This document shows, piece after piece, positions 51,424 through 60,357 of a stretch of 64,000 nt of DNA. The translations under genes were made by a program, and so were the position numbers. Under the pieces are notes generated by a model. It saw nothing but the letters and a program-made list of their open reading frames with translations. It had not been told where the DNA came from and did no database searches. Every line of letters begins with the position of its first letter. Position 1 is the first letter of the stretch. The stretch is from Anthropogastromicrobium aceti (GTDB taxonomy: Bacteria > Bacillota > Clostridia > Lachnospirales > Lachnospiraceae): assembly GCF_025567095.1 (NCBI RefSeq), contig NZ_JAOQJH010000014.1, one strand, 5' to 3'.

Positions 51424-54156
51424 ATGAGAACTGAGGATCTGAGGGTACAGGCACTGAAAAATCCGCTGGGAATCAACGAAAATCCGGTGTTTTCCTGGCA
51501 ACTGGTATCGGATAAAAAAGACGAAAAAAATGAAAGACAGACTGCATATCGAATTCTGGTATCAGAGAGTGAGGCATCGCTTATAAATGAGACAGGGATG
51601 CTCTGGGACAGCGGTGTTGTAAAGGAAAGCCGCTGTTTTGGAATTTTGTATCAGGGCAAAAAGCTACATTCTGCACAGAAAGCGTATTGGAAGGTGATGG
51701 TGTGGGATGGAGAAAATCAGGCATCCGTGTGGAGTGAGACGGCATCCTTTGAGACAGGATTACTTGAGCGCGAGGATTGGAAAGGCATTTGGATTGGACA
51801 GGGTGAAGACTATGAAAATCAGGAGTTAGCGCCGGTTTTTGTAGGTGAATTTGAAGTGGCAGATCTTGAACAAGTAGTATGTGCACGAGCGTATATCAGT
51901 GGACTTGGTGTGTTTCTGGCTGATATGAATGGACAGAAGTTATCAGATGCTTTTTTTGAGCCTGGCGAGTCTGATGCGACAAAGACTGTTTATTATGTGA
52001 CTTATGACATCACAAATCAACTTGTTTCAGGCACCAATTTTCTTACGATAACGCTGGGAAATGGTCAGTACACTGGGTACACAATCAATCCGGTTATGGT
52101 ATATCAAGATGGAACAAAGACAAAATTTGGCCGTTATCAGAAAAATGACAGTTGTTTTGTTAAGCCGGGAATCTGTGGCAGAAAGAAGTTGATCGCTCAA
52201 GTAGAGCTGATCTTAAAGGATGGAACAAGAAAGATTGTTTGCACATCCAATGAAAACTGGCTGTGGGTCAATGGACCGACTGTTTTTCAGAACTGGTATG
52301 GCGGCGAGGATTACGATGCCTGCTTGGCAGAAGAACTTATAGGAAAGATACCATCAGAGGAAAATGGCTGGGCCAAAGCAAAGAAAATGCAGTCGCCAAA
52401 GGGAGTGCTTATGGCGCGCGAGTGTCCGCCAATTAGGATCGAGGAACGCTTTACCGCAAAGAGCGTAAAAAAGCTGGGAGAAGGTCATTTCATGGTAGAT
52501 GTGGGAAAAAATGGAGCTGGTTTTGTGGAGCTTGTGCTACATGGAACAACAAAAGAAAATCGTGGAAATTGGATTTCTATGTACCCAGCGGAAATGATAA
52601 ATGAGGCTGACAATGGTGTAGACCAGAGGTCGTGCACGCAGAGTTGGAGTGAGAAGTTTGACTGTGTGATTCGCGATTCCTATCGAATGGCAGGAACTGG
52701 TGAGGAGCGTTGGCATCCGTCCTTTTGCTATCATGGCTTTCAGTATGTGGAGGTCGTCGGCTTCCCAGGTGAGCTTACGTCAGATCAGATCATCTGCTGT
52801 CGTCTTGCAGTAGCAAATGAGAAGCATGGCACTTTTGAAACTTCAAATCAAACTTTAAATCGTATCTGCGAAATTACAGACCGCTCAATTTCAAGCAACA
52901 TGTACTGGAGCTTTACCGATTGTCCGCAGATTGAAAAACTCGGCTGGATTGAAACTTCACATCTGATGTTTGCATCTGTTGCAGATGTGTATGACATTCG
53001 CGCATGGATGAAAAAGATTATTCATGATATCTGCGATTCGCAGCTCGATAACGAGCAGGCTTCGCTTGCAGGAAATAACGAGGAGGGGTTTGTGCCAGGT
53101 ATCATTCCTGCGTTTTATCGTATCGGAGGACTTTACAAGGATCCAAACTGGAATGGTGCATGTGTTTTCACACCGTGGGCATATTATCAATATTATGGCG
53201 ATGAAGCTGTATTGCGTCAGGCATTTCCAGTAATAGAGCGTTACCTAGCCTATTTGGATCGCCAGACGACAAATGGTGTCTTGGAAAATTATGCGCAGAT
53301 GGGCGAATGGGGCGAGTATGGGGAGCATACACCAAATGTGCTGGTCGCTACTTGTGCATATTACAGAATGTTCGTGATTGCAAAGCAGATTTGTGAAATT
53401 TTAAAAGGGCAGAAAAAACAGAAAGAAAATAAGCTAGATGAGAAAGCAAAATTATACGAGGCAAAAGCACAAGCCGTAAGAGACGCATTTTATCACCATC
53501 CAGAGTGTTACGATGAGGCAACTGAACAGTTTGGAACAGGCAGTCAGGCAAGCTATGCGATTGCATTGTTTAGCGGTATGGCAGAGGAGCATGAAGAGCA
53601 GGCAGTGAAAGCACTCGTAGAAGCTGTAAAGAAAAATGGTTATCATTTGACGTCAGGAGAAGTTGGTTTAAAACAGGTATTTACTGCACTGGCAGAGGCA
53701 GGCTATAGTGATGTTGTCTATCAGATGGTCATGAATCCAACTGCGCCGAGCTATCGTGTATTTGCCGATAATGGACTTACCACATTGCCGGAGTATTGGA
53801 ATTATGAGGAACTTTGGCTTGGTAGTATGGTGCGCTCCCGTAATCATGCGATGATGGGTCATGTGCGCGAATGGATGACAAGCTTTGTGTTAGGGCTTCG
53901 TCCGCAGTCACCAGGATGGACAAAAATGTTAGTGGCACCGTATGCCGTAGCAGAGTTGACGTATGCGAAGGGGAGTGTTATGACCCCGTGGGGAATTGTA
54001 AAGGTGTCATGGAAAAAGGAGAATGAAAGCTTTTTTCTTGCGGCATACATTCCGCTAGGAATTATTGCTACTGTATGTATGCCAAAAGAATACGGTGGTT
54101 CACAGCTTGAGGTTGGAAGTGGCGAGTGGAAGTTTGAGGCTAAGGTAGAAAATTAG
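51424..54156 (+). CDS. GH78 alpha-L-rhamnosidase
   Basis: 910 residues, no signal peptide, so cytoplasmic. The N-terminal start R-T-E-D-L-R-V and L-K-N-P-L-G-I is the classic bacterial rhamnosidase opening. Beta-sandwich domains follow to about residue 480. The (alpha/alpha)6 barrel has the general-acid Glu in F-T-D-C-P-Q-I-E-K-L-G-W, a G-E-W-G-E-Y-G segment, and a C-terminal beta-domain. The ATG at 51424 is preferred: GGAGG lies 10 nt upstream and family homology begins there. The ATG at 51388 has no ribosome site. It hydrolyses terminal rhamnose of imported oligosaccharides or flavonoid glycosides. Confidence 0.92.
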   Translation: MRTEDLRVQALKNPLGINENPVFSWQLVSDKKDEKNERQTAYRILVSESEASLINETGMLWDSGVVKESRCFGILYQGKKLHSAQKAYWKVMVWDGENQASVWSETASFETGLLEREDWKGIWIGQGEDYENQELAPVFVGEFEVADLEQVVCARAYISGLGVFLADMNGQKLSDAFFEPGESDATKTVYYVTYDITNQLVSGTNFLTITLGNGQYTGYTINPVMVYQDGTKTKFGRYQKNDSCFVKPGICGRKKLIAQVELILKDGTRKIVCTSNENWLWVNGPTVFQNWYGGEDYDACLAEELIGKIPSEENGWAKAKKMQSPKGVLMARECPPIRIEERFTAKSVKKLGEGHFMVDVGKNGAGFVELVLHGTTKENRGNWISMYPAEMINEADNGVDQRSCTQSWSEKFDCVIRDSYRMAGTGEERWHPSFCYHGFQYVEVVGFPGELTSDQIICCRLAVANEKHGTFETSNQTLNRICEITDRSISSNMYWSFTDCPQIEKLGWIETSHLMFASVADVYDIRAWMKKIIHDICDSQLDNEQASLAGNNEEGFVPGIIPAFYRIGGLYKDPNWNGACVFTPWAYYQYYGDEAVLRQAFPVIERYLAYLDRQTTNGVLENYAQMGEWGEYGEHTPNVLVATCAYYRMFVIAKQICEILKGQKKQKENKLDEKAKLYEAKAQAVRDAFYHHPECYDEATEQFGTGSQASYAIALFSGMAEEHEEQAVKALVEAVKKNGYHLTSGEVGLKQVFTALAEAGYSDVVYQMVMNPTAPSYRVFADNGLTTLPEYWNYEELWLGSMVRSRNHAMMGHVREWMTSFVLGLRPQSPGWTKMLVAPYAVAELTYAKGSVMTPWGIVKVSWKKENESFFLAAYIPLGIIATVCMPKEYGGSQLEVGSGEWKFEAKVEN

Positions 54157-54270
54157 ATCTAAAATTATTGCCCATGAGAAAGTCATTTATCATTATTCGC
54201 AGTTAAAAAGTATACAAGTTTTTTAACTAAAATTTGTAGAGTGACAATTTATTCATAAATGTATTTGAAA

Positions 54271-54317
54271 ATCCGTATATGTTCATAAAAAGATTGATTT
54301 TTTGAACATATACGGAT
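54271..54317. repeat. 15-bp perfect inverted repeat upstream of the HTH gene
   Basis: 54271-54285 pairs with 54303-54317 around a 17-nt AT-rich loop. No T run follows directly, so it is either a weak terminator for the rhamnosidase gene or an operator pair for the next gene, 31 bp downstream. Confidence 0.7.
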
Positions 54318-54347
54318 ATACTATTTTTAAGGGAAAGGAGGCTGCAA

Positions 54348-55082
54348 ATGGAGATTGAAAGTGAAAAGAAAGATAAGGATATAAATAAAACACAAAATGA
54401 ACGGGAAATCGAGCGCCTTAACCGCAAATTAAAGCGAGTGATGGAAGAATATGCGAAGTGTGCAAAAGAAAGAGATGAACTAAGGGCAGCGATTAATGTT
54501 GCAAAAAGAAAGAAGGGAAGACCAGGACTAAGTACAGAGAAGAAGGCAAAAATTTGCACACTTTATCAGCAGGGAAATTCCATGCGCCAGACTGCGCAAA
54601 AGGCAGGAGTGTCGCTTGGTACAGTAAGCAATGTTATAGATGAGGCAAAAAAGTCTTCAAGAATTGTCTATGTATATATGGATCGTAAAAAACCAGCAAC
54701 ATTGTTGGACATTTATCCAGCAATAAACAGACTGGAAATCTGGAACTTCACAGATGATCTGATTAGTCGGGCATTTGGCAGCCGCGAAAAACCTTCGTGG
54801 CAAGAATATGAGCAATTTTTAGAGGATCGCTGTATGCCTAGAACACGATACGGAATAAAAAAGGAACTGGAACATATGGGGCTAGACAGCTACGATCCAT
54901 TTCAGATTGTGGAGATAACAAAGGGGCGCGTATATGGAGACGGGCAATGGTTAGCGCGAATGGATCAAAAAGGAATAGATCAAATTGACTGTATTCTGAA
55001 AAAAACGTCTAAAAAAACAAAAGAAAAACAGGCGAAAGCACTTCTGGAGTTTATTGATTTGTGGAAGGAGGAACAAGAATAA
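54348..55082 (+). CDS. Coiled-coil/HTH protein with uncharacterised C-terminal domain
   Basis: 244 residues. Residues 1-55 form a charged coiled coil. Residues about 58-100 are a resolvase-type helix-turn-helix (G-R-P-G-L-S-T-E-K-K-A-K-I then MRQTAQKAGVSLGTVSNVI). Residues about 125-210 match, from memory, an unnamed Firmicutes family with S-W-x-E-Y-E-x-F-L-E-D-R-C-M-P-R-T-R, Y-D-P-F-x-I-V and T-K-G-R. The HTH has no recombinase catalytic Ser domain, so it is a DNA binder only. AAAGGAGG lies upstream. It has no operon partner. The adjacent inverted repeat may be its binding site. Confidence 0.7.
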   Translation: MEIESEKKDKDINKTQNEREIERLNRKLKRVMEEYAKCAKERDELRAAINVAKRKKGRPGLSTEKKAKICTLYQQGNSMRQTAQKAGVSLGTVSNVIDEAKKSSRIVYVYMDRKKPATLLDIYPAINRLEIWNFTDDLISRAFGSREKPSWQEYEQFLEDRCMPRTRYGIKKELEHMGLDSYDPFQIVEITKGRVYGDGQWLARMDQKGIDQIDCILKKTSKKTKEKQAKALLEFIDLWKEEQE

Positions 55083-55126
55083 AGAAACATCTATTCACAA
55101 AAACTGAAAATGTAAAAAAAAACAAT

Positions 55127-55155
55127 TGCATTTTTGAAACAAACGTGTTATATTA
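55127..55155 (+). promoter_or_regulatory. Promoter of the speA leader RNA
   Basis: TTGCAT (55127-55132), 17-bp spacer, TATATT (55150-55155). It shares its -35, spacer length and the GTGTTATATTACA block with the rplY promoter at 22077-22105. Transcription should start near 55162. Confidence 0.7.
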
Positions 55156-55161
55156 CAAATA

Positions 55162-55417
55162 GCGCGTTTTATTGCGCATGCCTATCCGCATCTAATGATG
55201 AGGATTAAGCCCATACGGACAGGCGGGGCAGCTGCCGATTGTGGTTTTTAAACTGCGTTATTGATTGAGTTAGAAGCTCAAATTTTATAAGTTGACGGGA
55301 CATGGCACAGTAGTGTGCTCATCCGGTCGAAACATCACTTGTGAAACGGTCAATAATAATCGGATGCACATCTGGGCAAAAGCATGCGTGCGAAAAAACG
55401 ATACATAGGACTTTACG
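55162..55417 (+). ncRNA. Structured leader or stand-alone RNA upstream of speA
   Basis: A roughly 255-nt non-coding transcript between a promoter and a terminator. Visible helices: closing stem GCGCATGC (55175-55182) with GCATGCGT (55383-55390); CCTATCCG (55182-55189) with CGGACAGG (55217-55224, one mismatch) enclosing CATC-taat-GATG; TTGAG/CTCAA (55266-55282); a hairpin at 55293-55331 with GCACA/TGTGC at its tip; the palindrome at 55228-55237. No promoter is visible between the terminator and speA, so it may attenuate the polyamine operon. Alternatively it is an independent Clostridia RNA, for example of the raiA-motif type; no consensus was recognised with certainty. Confidence 0.6.
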
Positions 55418-55448
55418 GAACAGGTGATGCAGCCTGTTCCTTTTTTTA
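55418..55448 (+). terminator. Rho-independent terminator 41 bp before speA
   Basis: GGAACAGG (55418-55425) pairs with CCTGTTCC (55434-55441), followed by seven T. GGACAGG at 55218-55224 could pair with the same CCTGTTCC arm (one bulge) and act as an antiterminator. Confidence 0.85.
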
Positions 55449-55488
55449 TAAAAGAAACAGGTCATCAAATTGAGAGGACTGTAGGCAA

Positions 55489-56931
55489 ATGGAAAAAGGA
55501 CAAATGCGCGCGCCAGTTTATGAGGCGCTTGAAAAGCTAAAGAAACGAAGAGTGGTTCCGTTTGATGTGCCAGGACATAAGAGAGGACGTGGAAACCCGG
55601 AATTAGTCGAGCTTCTTGGTGAAAAATGCGTCAGTCTTGATGTCAATTCCATGAAGCCGCTTGATAATCTGTGTCATCCGGTTTCAGTAATTAAGGAGGC
55701 AGAAGAGTTAGCGGCAGAGGCATTTCGTGCCGATCATGCATTTTTTATGGTTGGAGGAACAACGTCCTCTGTTCAGGGTATGGTGCTTTCTGTCTGCAAG
55801 GCAGGAGATGAAATCATTTTACCGAGAAATGTTCATAAGAGTGTAATAAATGCACTTGTGCTTTGCGGTGCAATTCCAGTATATGTAAATCCGGAGATGG
55901 ATAATCGTCTGGGAATCTCGCTTGGTATGCAGGTAAGCGAGGTAGAAAAGGCGATTCTTGAACATCCAAAGGCAGTAGCTGTCCTTGTCAATAATCCGAC
56001 ATACTATGGAATTTGTTCGGATCTTCGTTCCATTGTAAAGGTGGCACATGCACATGGCATGAAGGTGCTTGTAGATGAGGCACATGGAACGCATCTTTAT
56101 TTTGGAGAAAATCTTCCAGTTTGTGCGATGGATGCAGGAGCAGATATGGCCTCAGTCTCCATGCACAAATCAGGCGGAAGCCTGACGCAAAGCTCCATCC
56201 TTTTAACGGGAAAGAATGTAAATTGGGAGTATGTCAGTCAGATCATTAACCTGACACAGACAACAAGTGCATCATATCTGTTGATGTCAAGCCTTGACAT
56301 TTCCAGAAGAAATCTGGCACTTCGCGGAAAAGAATCCTTCGCAAAGGTCGCAAAAATGGCAGAGTATGCCCGTGATGAAATCAATGCGATTGGCGGCTAT
56401 TATGCCTACGGCAAGGATTTAATCAATGGAGGAAGCGTTTATGATTTTGATGTCACAAAGCTTTCTGTTTACACAAGAGATATTGGTCTTGCGGGAATCG
56501 AAGTCTATGATTTGCTTCGTGATGAGTATGATATTCAGATTGAGCTTGGTGATATAGCAAATATTTTAGCTTATATTTCTATCGGAGACCGCATTCAGGA
56601 TATAGAGCGTCTTGTTGGTGCACTTGCCGATATAAAGCGTTTATATTCAAAGGACCCGGCTAGTATGTTAAATACAGAGTACATTAATCCGAAGGTACTT
56701 GTATCACCGCAGACAGCATTTTATTCAGAAAAGACACGCCTTCCAATTAGAGAGACATCTGGCCGTATTTGTGCCGAATTTGTCATGTGTTATCCGCCGG
56801 GAATCCCGATTTTGGCACCAGGCGAGCTTATTACAGACGAAATTATTGAATATGTACTTTATGCAAAGGAAAAGGGCTGTTCTATGCAGGGAACGGAAGA
56901 TCCAGCAGTAGAGTATTTAAATGTATTATAA
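55489..56931 (+). CDS. speA: Arginine decarboxylase (Orn/Lys/Arg decarboxylase family, PLP)
   Basis: 480 residues, aminotransferase-fold decarboxylase. The N-terminal segment F-D-V-P-G-H-K-R-G-R is followed by G-G-T-T-S-S-V-Q-G-M. The PLP site is L-V-D-E-A-H-G-T-H with the Schiff-base Lys in S-M-H-K-S-G-G-S-L-T-Q-S-S. The C-terminal domain has C-Y-P-P-G-I-P. It matches the roughly 480-residue Bacillus SpeA type. Arginine specificity is inferred from the agmatine-using genes aguA and aguB in the same operon. GAGAGGA precedes the ATG. It makes agmatine. Confidence 0.9.
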   Translation: MEKGQMRAPVYEALEKLKKRRVVPFDVPGHKRGRGNPELVELLGEKCVSLDVNSMKPLDNLCHPVSVIKEAEELAAEAFRADHAFFMVGGTTSSVQGMVLSVCKAGDEIILPRNVHKSVINALVLCGAIPVYVNPEMDNRLGISLGMQVSEVEKAILEHPKAVAVLVNNPTYYGICSDLRSIVKVAHAHGMKVLVDEAHGTHLYFGENLPVCAMDAGADMASVSMHKSGGSLTQSSILLTGKNVNWEYVSQIINLTQTTSASYLLMSSLDISRRNLALRGKESFAKVAKMAEYARDEINAIGGYYAYGKDLINGGSVYDFDVTKLSVYTRDIGLAGIEVYDLLRDEYDIQIELGDIANILAYISIGDRIQDIERLVGALADIKRLYSKDPASMLNTEYINPKVLVSPQTAFYSEKTRLPIRETSGRICAEFVMCYPPGIPILAPGELITDEIIEYVLYAKEKGCSMQGTEDPAVEYLNVL

Positions 56932-56969
56932 GGCTGCAGAATAAAATGTGGCAGCTGAAAGGATAAAAA

Positions 56970-57824
56970 ATGGAGCTTTGGTTTTCAGATTATCATACTG
57001 ACAAGGTAAAAATGTCAGTGAAAGTGGAAAAGCAGCTGTTCGGCGAGCAGACCGATTTCCAGCGAATAGACGTGTTTGATTCAAAGGAATTTGGACGATT
57101 TATCAGCTCCGATGGAAGCATTGTATTTTCCGAGAAGGATGAGTTTGTATATGACGAGATGATCGTTCATGTGCCTATGGCAGTTCATCCAAATGTGCGC
57201 CATGTGCTTGTAATTGGAGGCGGAGATGGAGGCGTAGCAAGAGAGCTTTCTTATTATAAAGAGATTGAAGAGATTGATGTTGTTGAGCCAGATGAGGTAT
57301 TTGTAGATGTCTGCAAGAAGTTTTTCCCAGACAATGCAAGAGGTCTGGATGATCCGCGTGTGCGCGTCTTTTACGCAGATGGTCTTCGTTTTCTTCGTTC
57401 AAAGAATGATCAATATGATCTGATTATAAATGATGCAATTGATCCGTTAGGTCATACGGCAGGATTGTTTACGAAGGAATTTTATGGAAATTGCTATCGC
57501 GCTTTAAAAGAGGATGGCATCATGGTTTATCAGCATGGAAGTCCATTCTATGATGAAGATGAGGATACATGCCGCGCAATGCACCGAAAAGCAAGCCACA
57601 GCTTTCCAATAAGCAGAGTATATCAGGCACATATTCCAACATGTGCATCAGGTTATTGGCTGTTTGGATTTACGTCAAAAAAATATCATCCGTTGACAGA
57701 TTTAAATGTGGAACGCTGGAAGGAGCGCAATATAAAAACGTGGTATTACACCACGAATCTGCACAAGGGTGCATTTATGCTTCCTCGATATGTTGAGGAT
57801 ATGTTGGAAGAAGAGGAAAACTAA
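56970..57824 (+). CDS. speE: Spermidine synthase-like aminopropyltransferase, divergent active site
   Basis: 284 residues with the SpeE fold: D-E-F-V-Y-D-E-M, V-I-G-G-G-D-G-G-V-A-R-E, V-V-E-P-D, N-D-A-I-D-P-L-G-H, G-L-F-T-K-E-F-Y. Usual bacterial SpeE has Y-H-E-M, V-V-E-I/L-D, D-C/S-T/S-D-P-x-G-P and a late T-Y-Y-G-G. Here Asp62 replaces His, Ile the Thr/Ser before the active-site D-P, and T-C-A-S-G the Tyr segment. No speD (SAM decarboxylase) lies in the window. The donor or acceptor may therefore differ from decarboxy-SAM plus putrescine. It lies 38 bp after speA. Confidence 0.8.
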   Translation: MELWFSDYHTDKVKMSVKVEKQLFGEQTDFQRIDVFDSKEFGRFISSDGSIVFSEKDEFVYDEMIVHVPMAVHPNVRHVLVIGGGDGGVARELSYYKEIEEIDVVEPDEVFVDVCKKFFPDNARGLDDPRVRVFYADGLRFLRSKNDQYDLIINDAIDPLGHTAGLFTKEFYGNCYRALKEDGIMVYQHGSPFYDEDEDTCRAMHRKASHSFPISRVYQAHIPTCASGYWLFGFTSKKYHPLTDLNVERWKERNIKTWYYTTNLHKGAFMLPRYVEDMLEEEEN

Positions 57825-57846
57825 TACAAAACAGGAGGACAAAACG

Positions 57847-59106
57847 ATGGGAAGACTTTTAATTATTGGATGTGGTGGAGTAGCAAGTGTAGCAATTCAT
57901 AAGTGCTGCCAGAACAGCGACACCTTTACAGAGATCTGCATTGCAAGCCGTACAAAATCAAAGTGTGATGCATTAAAGGAAAAGCTTGAGGGTACCACAA
58001 AGACTGTAATCACAACAGCACAGGTAGATGCAGACAACGTAGAAGAGTTAAAGGCATTAATCAATTCCTATAAGCCACAGGCTGTTTTGAATGTTGCACT
58101 TCCTTATCAGGATTTGACCATTATGGATGCATGTCTTGCATGTGGTGTTGACTATATTGATACTGCAAACTATGAGCCAGAGGATACAGATGATCCAGAG
58201 TGGAGAGCTATTTATGAAAAGCGCTGCAAGGATGAAGGCTTCACTGCTTACTTTGACTATTCATGGCAGTGGGCATATAAGGAGCGTTTTGAAAAGGCAG
58301 GTTTGACTGCACTTCTTGGAACTGGCTTTGACCCAGGCGTAACAAGTGTTTTCAGTGCATATGCATTAAAGCACTATTTTGATGAGATCGAGACAATTGA
58401 TATCTTAGACTGCAACGGTGGCGATCATGGCTATCCGTTTGCAACAAACTTCAATCCGGAAATCAACTTAAGAGAGGTTTCTGCAAATGGCTCCTACTGG
58501 GAGAATGGTCACTGGGTAGAGACAAAGCCGATGGAGATCAAGCGTGTATATGATTTCCCACAGGTTGGTGAGAAGGATATGTATCTGCTTCATCATGAGG
58601 AAATCGAATCTCTTGCAAAGAACATTCCAGGCGTAAAGCGCATTCGTTTCTTTATGACATTTGGTCAGAGTTATCTGACTCATATGAAGTGTCTTGAAAA
58701 TGTTGGTATGCTTTCCACATCACCGATTAACTTTGAAGGAAAAGAGATCGTTCCGATTCAGTTCTTAAAGGCATTGCTGCCAGATCCGGCTTCCTTAGGA
58801 CCAAGAACAGTAGGAAAGACAAATATTGGCTGCATTTATACAGGAACTAAGGATGGAAAGAAGAAGACCATCTATATCTACAATGTATGTGATCATCAGG
58901 AGTGCTACCGCGAGGTAGGTTCCCAGGCAATCTCTTATACAACAGGCGTTCCGGCAATGATTGGAACAGCACTTGTCATGGATAAGGTATGGAAAAAGCC
59001 AGGTGTATTCAATGTGGAAGAGTTTGATCCGGATCCATACATGGATATGTTAAACCGCTATGGTCTGCCGTGGGTAGTAGATGAAAATCCGCAGATCGTG
59101 GAGTAA
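57847..59106 (+). CDS. Carboxynorspermidine/carboxyspermidine dehydrogenase (LYS9-like)
   Basis: 419 residues, saccharopine-dehydrogenase family: L-L-I-I-G-C-G-G-V-A-S-V-A-I start, A-S-R-T, V-L-N-V-A-L-P-Y-Q-D, G-T-G-F-D-P-G-V-T, C-N-G-G-D-H-G-Y-P-F. It reductively condenses aspartate semialdehyde with putrescine (or diaminopropane) into carboxyspermidine. The ATG at 57847 follows AGGAGG at 57832-57837. The gene is coupled to nspC, whose product uses its product. Confidence 0.9.
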   Translation: MGRLLIIGCGGVASVAIHKCCQNSDTFTEICIASRTKSKCDALKEKLEGTTKTVITTAQVDADNVEELKALINSYKPQAVLNVALPYQDLTIMDACLACGVDYIDTANYEPEDTDDPEWRAIYEKRCKDEGFTAYFDYSWQWAYKERFEKAGLTALLGTGFDPGVTSVFSAYALKHYFDEIETIDILDCNGGDHGYPFATNFNPEINLREVSANGSYWENGHWVETKPMEIKRVYDFPQVGEKDMYLLHHEEIESLAKNIPGVKRIRFFMTFGQSYLTHMKCLENVGMLSTSPINFEGKEIVPIQFLKALLPDPASLGPRTVGKTNIGCIYTGTKDGKKKTIYIYNVCDHQECYREVGSQAISYTTGVPAMIGTALVMDKVWKKPGVFNVEEFDPDPYMDMLNRYGLPWVVDENPQIVE

Positions 59107-59113
59107 TGAAGCT

Positions 59114-60265
59114 ATGTGGGAAACAATCAAAACACCAGCCTATGTGGTTGATGAAAAAAAGCTAAGAGAAAATCTGGAATGTCTGCATCGTGTCGAAGAA
59201 GAGACGGGATGCCATATCCTTTTGGCACAGAAAGCTTTTTCAATGTTTCGCGTATATCCGCTGATCGGGTCGTACTTAAGTGGTACGACCGCCAGCGGTC
59301 TTTATGAGGCAAGGCTTGGATATGAAGAGATGAAAAAAGAAAACCATGTCTTTGCACCAGCTTACAAGACAGAGGATATGAAGGAGCTTGTAACGATCTG
59401 TGATCATATCATTTTCAATTCCTTTGCGCAGTTTGAAAAGCACAAAGAAATCATTTCTGCATATAATAACAGTCAGAGAGAAAACGGGAATCGTGTAAGT
59501 ATCGGAATGCGTGTCAATCCAGAGTTTTCCACACAGGAGGGTCATGCAATATATGATCCGTGTGCACCAGGTTCACGTCTTGGTGTAGTGCGCGCAAAAT
59601 TTCCAGAAACACTTCCAGAAGAAATAGAAGGACTCCATGTGCATACGCTCTGCGAGCAGGATTCTGATGATTTGGAGGCAACCTTCAACGCTTTTGAAAA
59701 GTCTTTTGAACCATATTTAAAGAAGATCAAATGGCTTAATCTCGGAGGCGGTCATCATATCACAAGACCAGGCTATGATATTGAACGTTTGATTCGCCTT
59801 ATAAAGCGAATAAAGGATACCTACCATCTGGAAGTATATCTGGAACCTGGTGAAGCAATTGCATTAAACGCAGGTTATCTGATAACAGAGGTTCAGGATA
59901 TTGTGGACAATGACCTCTCTATTCTGATATTGGATGCATCAGCAGCATGTCATATGCCGGATGTATTAGAGATGCCGTACCGCCCGCCGCTTCAGGGTGG
60001 ATATGAAGCTGGTAAGAAGCCTTATACATATCGCCTCTCATCCATGACATGTCTGGCTGGAGATGTGATTGGTGATTATAGCTTTGATCATGAAATTCAT
60101 GTGGGAGACCGCCTTGTATTTGAAGATATGGCAATTTATTCCATGGTAAAAAACAATACATTTAATGGAATTGGTCTGCCAGATATTTGCTTGCTTCATG
60201 AAGATGGAGCCATCGAGACAGTAAAGCGCTTTGGATATGAAGATTTCAAAAATAGACTTTCTTAG
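59114..60265 (+). CDS. nspC: Carboxynorspermidine/carboxyspermidine decarboxylase
   Basis: 383 residues, alanine-racemase-fold PLP enzyme: T-P-A-Y-V-V-D start, PLP Lys in L-L-A-Q-K-A-F-S-M-F, N-L-G-G-G-H-H-I-T-R, E-P-G-E-A, and a late C-L-A-G-D-V-I-G-D-Y. It decarboxylates carboxyspermidine to spermidine. ATG 59114 (M-W-E-T-I-K-T-P-A-Y) is 7 bp after the previous stop; in-frame codons back to 59081 overlap the upstream gene and are not used. Confidence 0.91.
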   Translation: MWETIKTPAYVVDEKKLRENLECLHRVEEETGCHILLAQKAFSMFRVYPLIGSYLSGTTASGLYEARLGYEEMKKENHVFAPAYKTEDMKELVTICDHIIFNSFAQFEKHKEIISAYNNSQRENGNRVSIGMRVNPEFSTQEGHAIYDPCAPGSRLGVVRAKFPETLPEEIEGLHVHTLCEQDSDDLEATFNAFEKSFEPYLKKIKWLNLGGGHHITRPGYDIERLIRLIKRIKDTYHLEVYLEPGEAIALNAGYLITEVQDIVDNDLSILILDASAACHMPDVLEMPYRPPLQGGYEAGKKPYTYRLSSMTCLAGDVIGDYSFDHEIHVGDRLVFEDMAIYSMVKNNTFNGIGLPDICLLHEDGAIETVKRFGYEDFKNRLS

Positions 60266-60357
60266 TGGAGTTATGAAACGACATCGGTGTAATGGTTTCG
60301 TCAAACATTGACGCGTATAGAATTCATCTAAGAAAGAGGAAGGAATCAGAAATTTAT

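Noticed and set aside
54271..54317. The 15-bp inverted repeat as a transposon end
   Set aside because: Both arms are 17 nt apart with no gene between and no target duplication.
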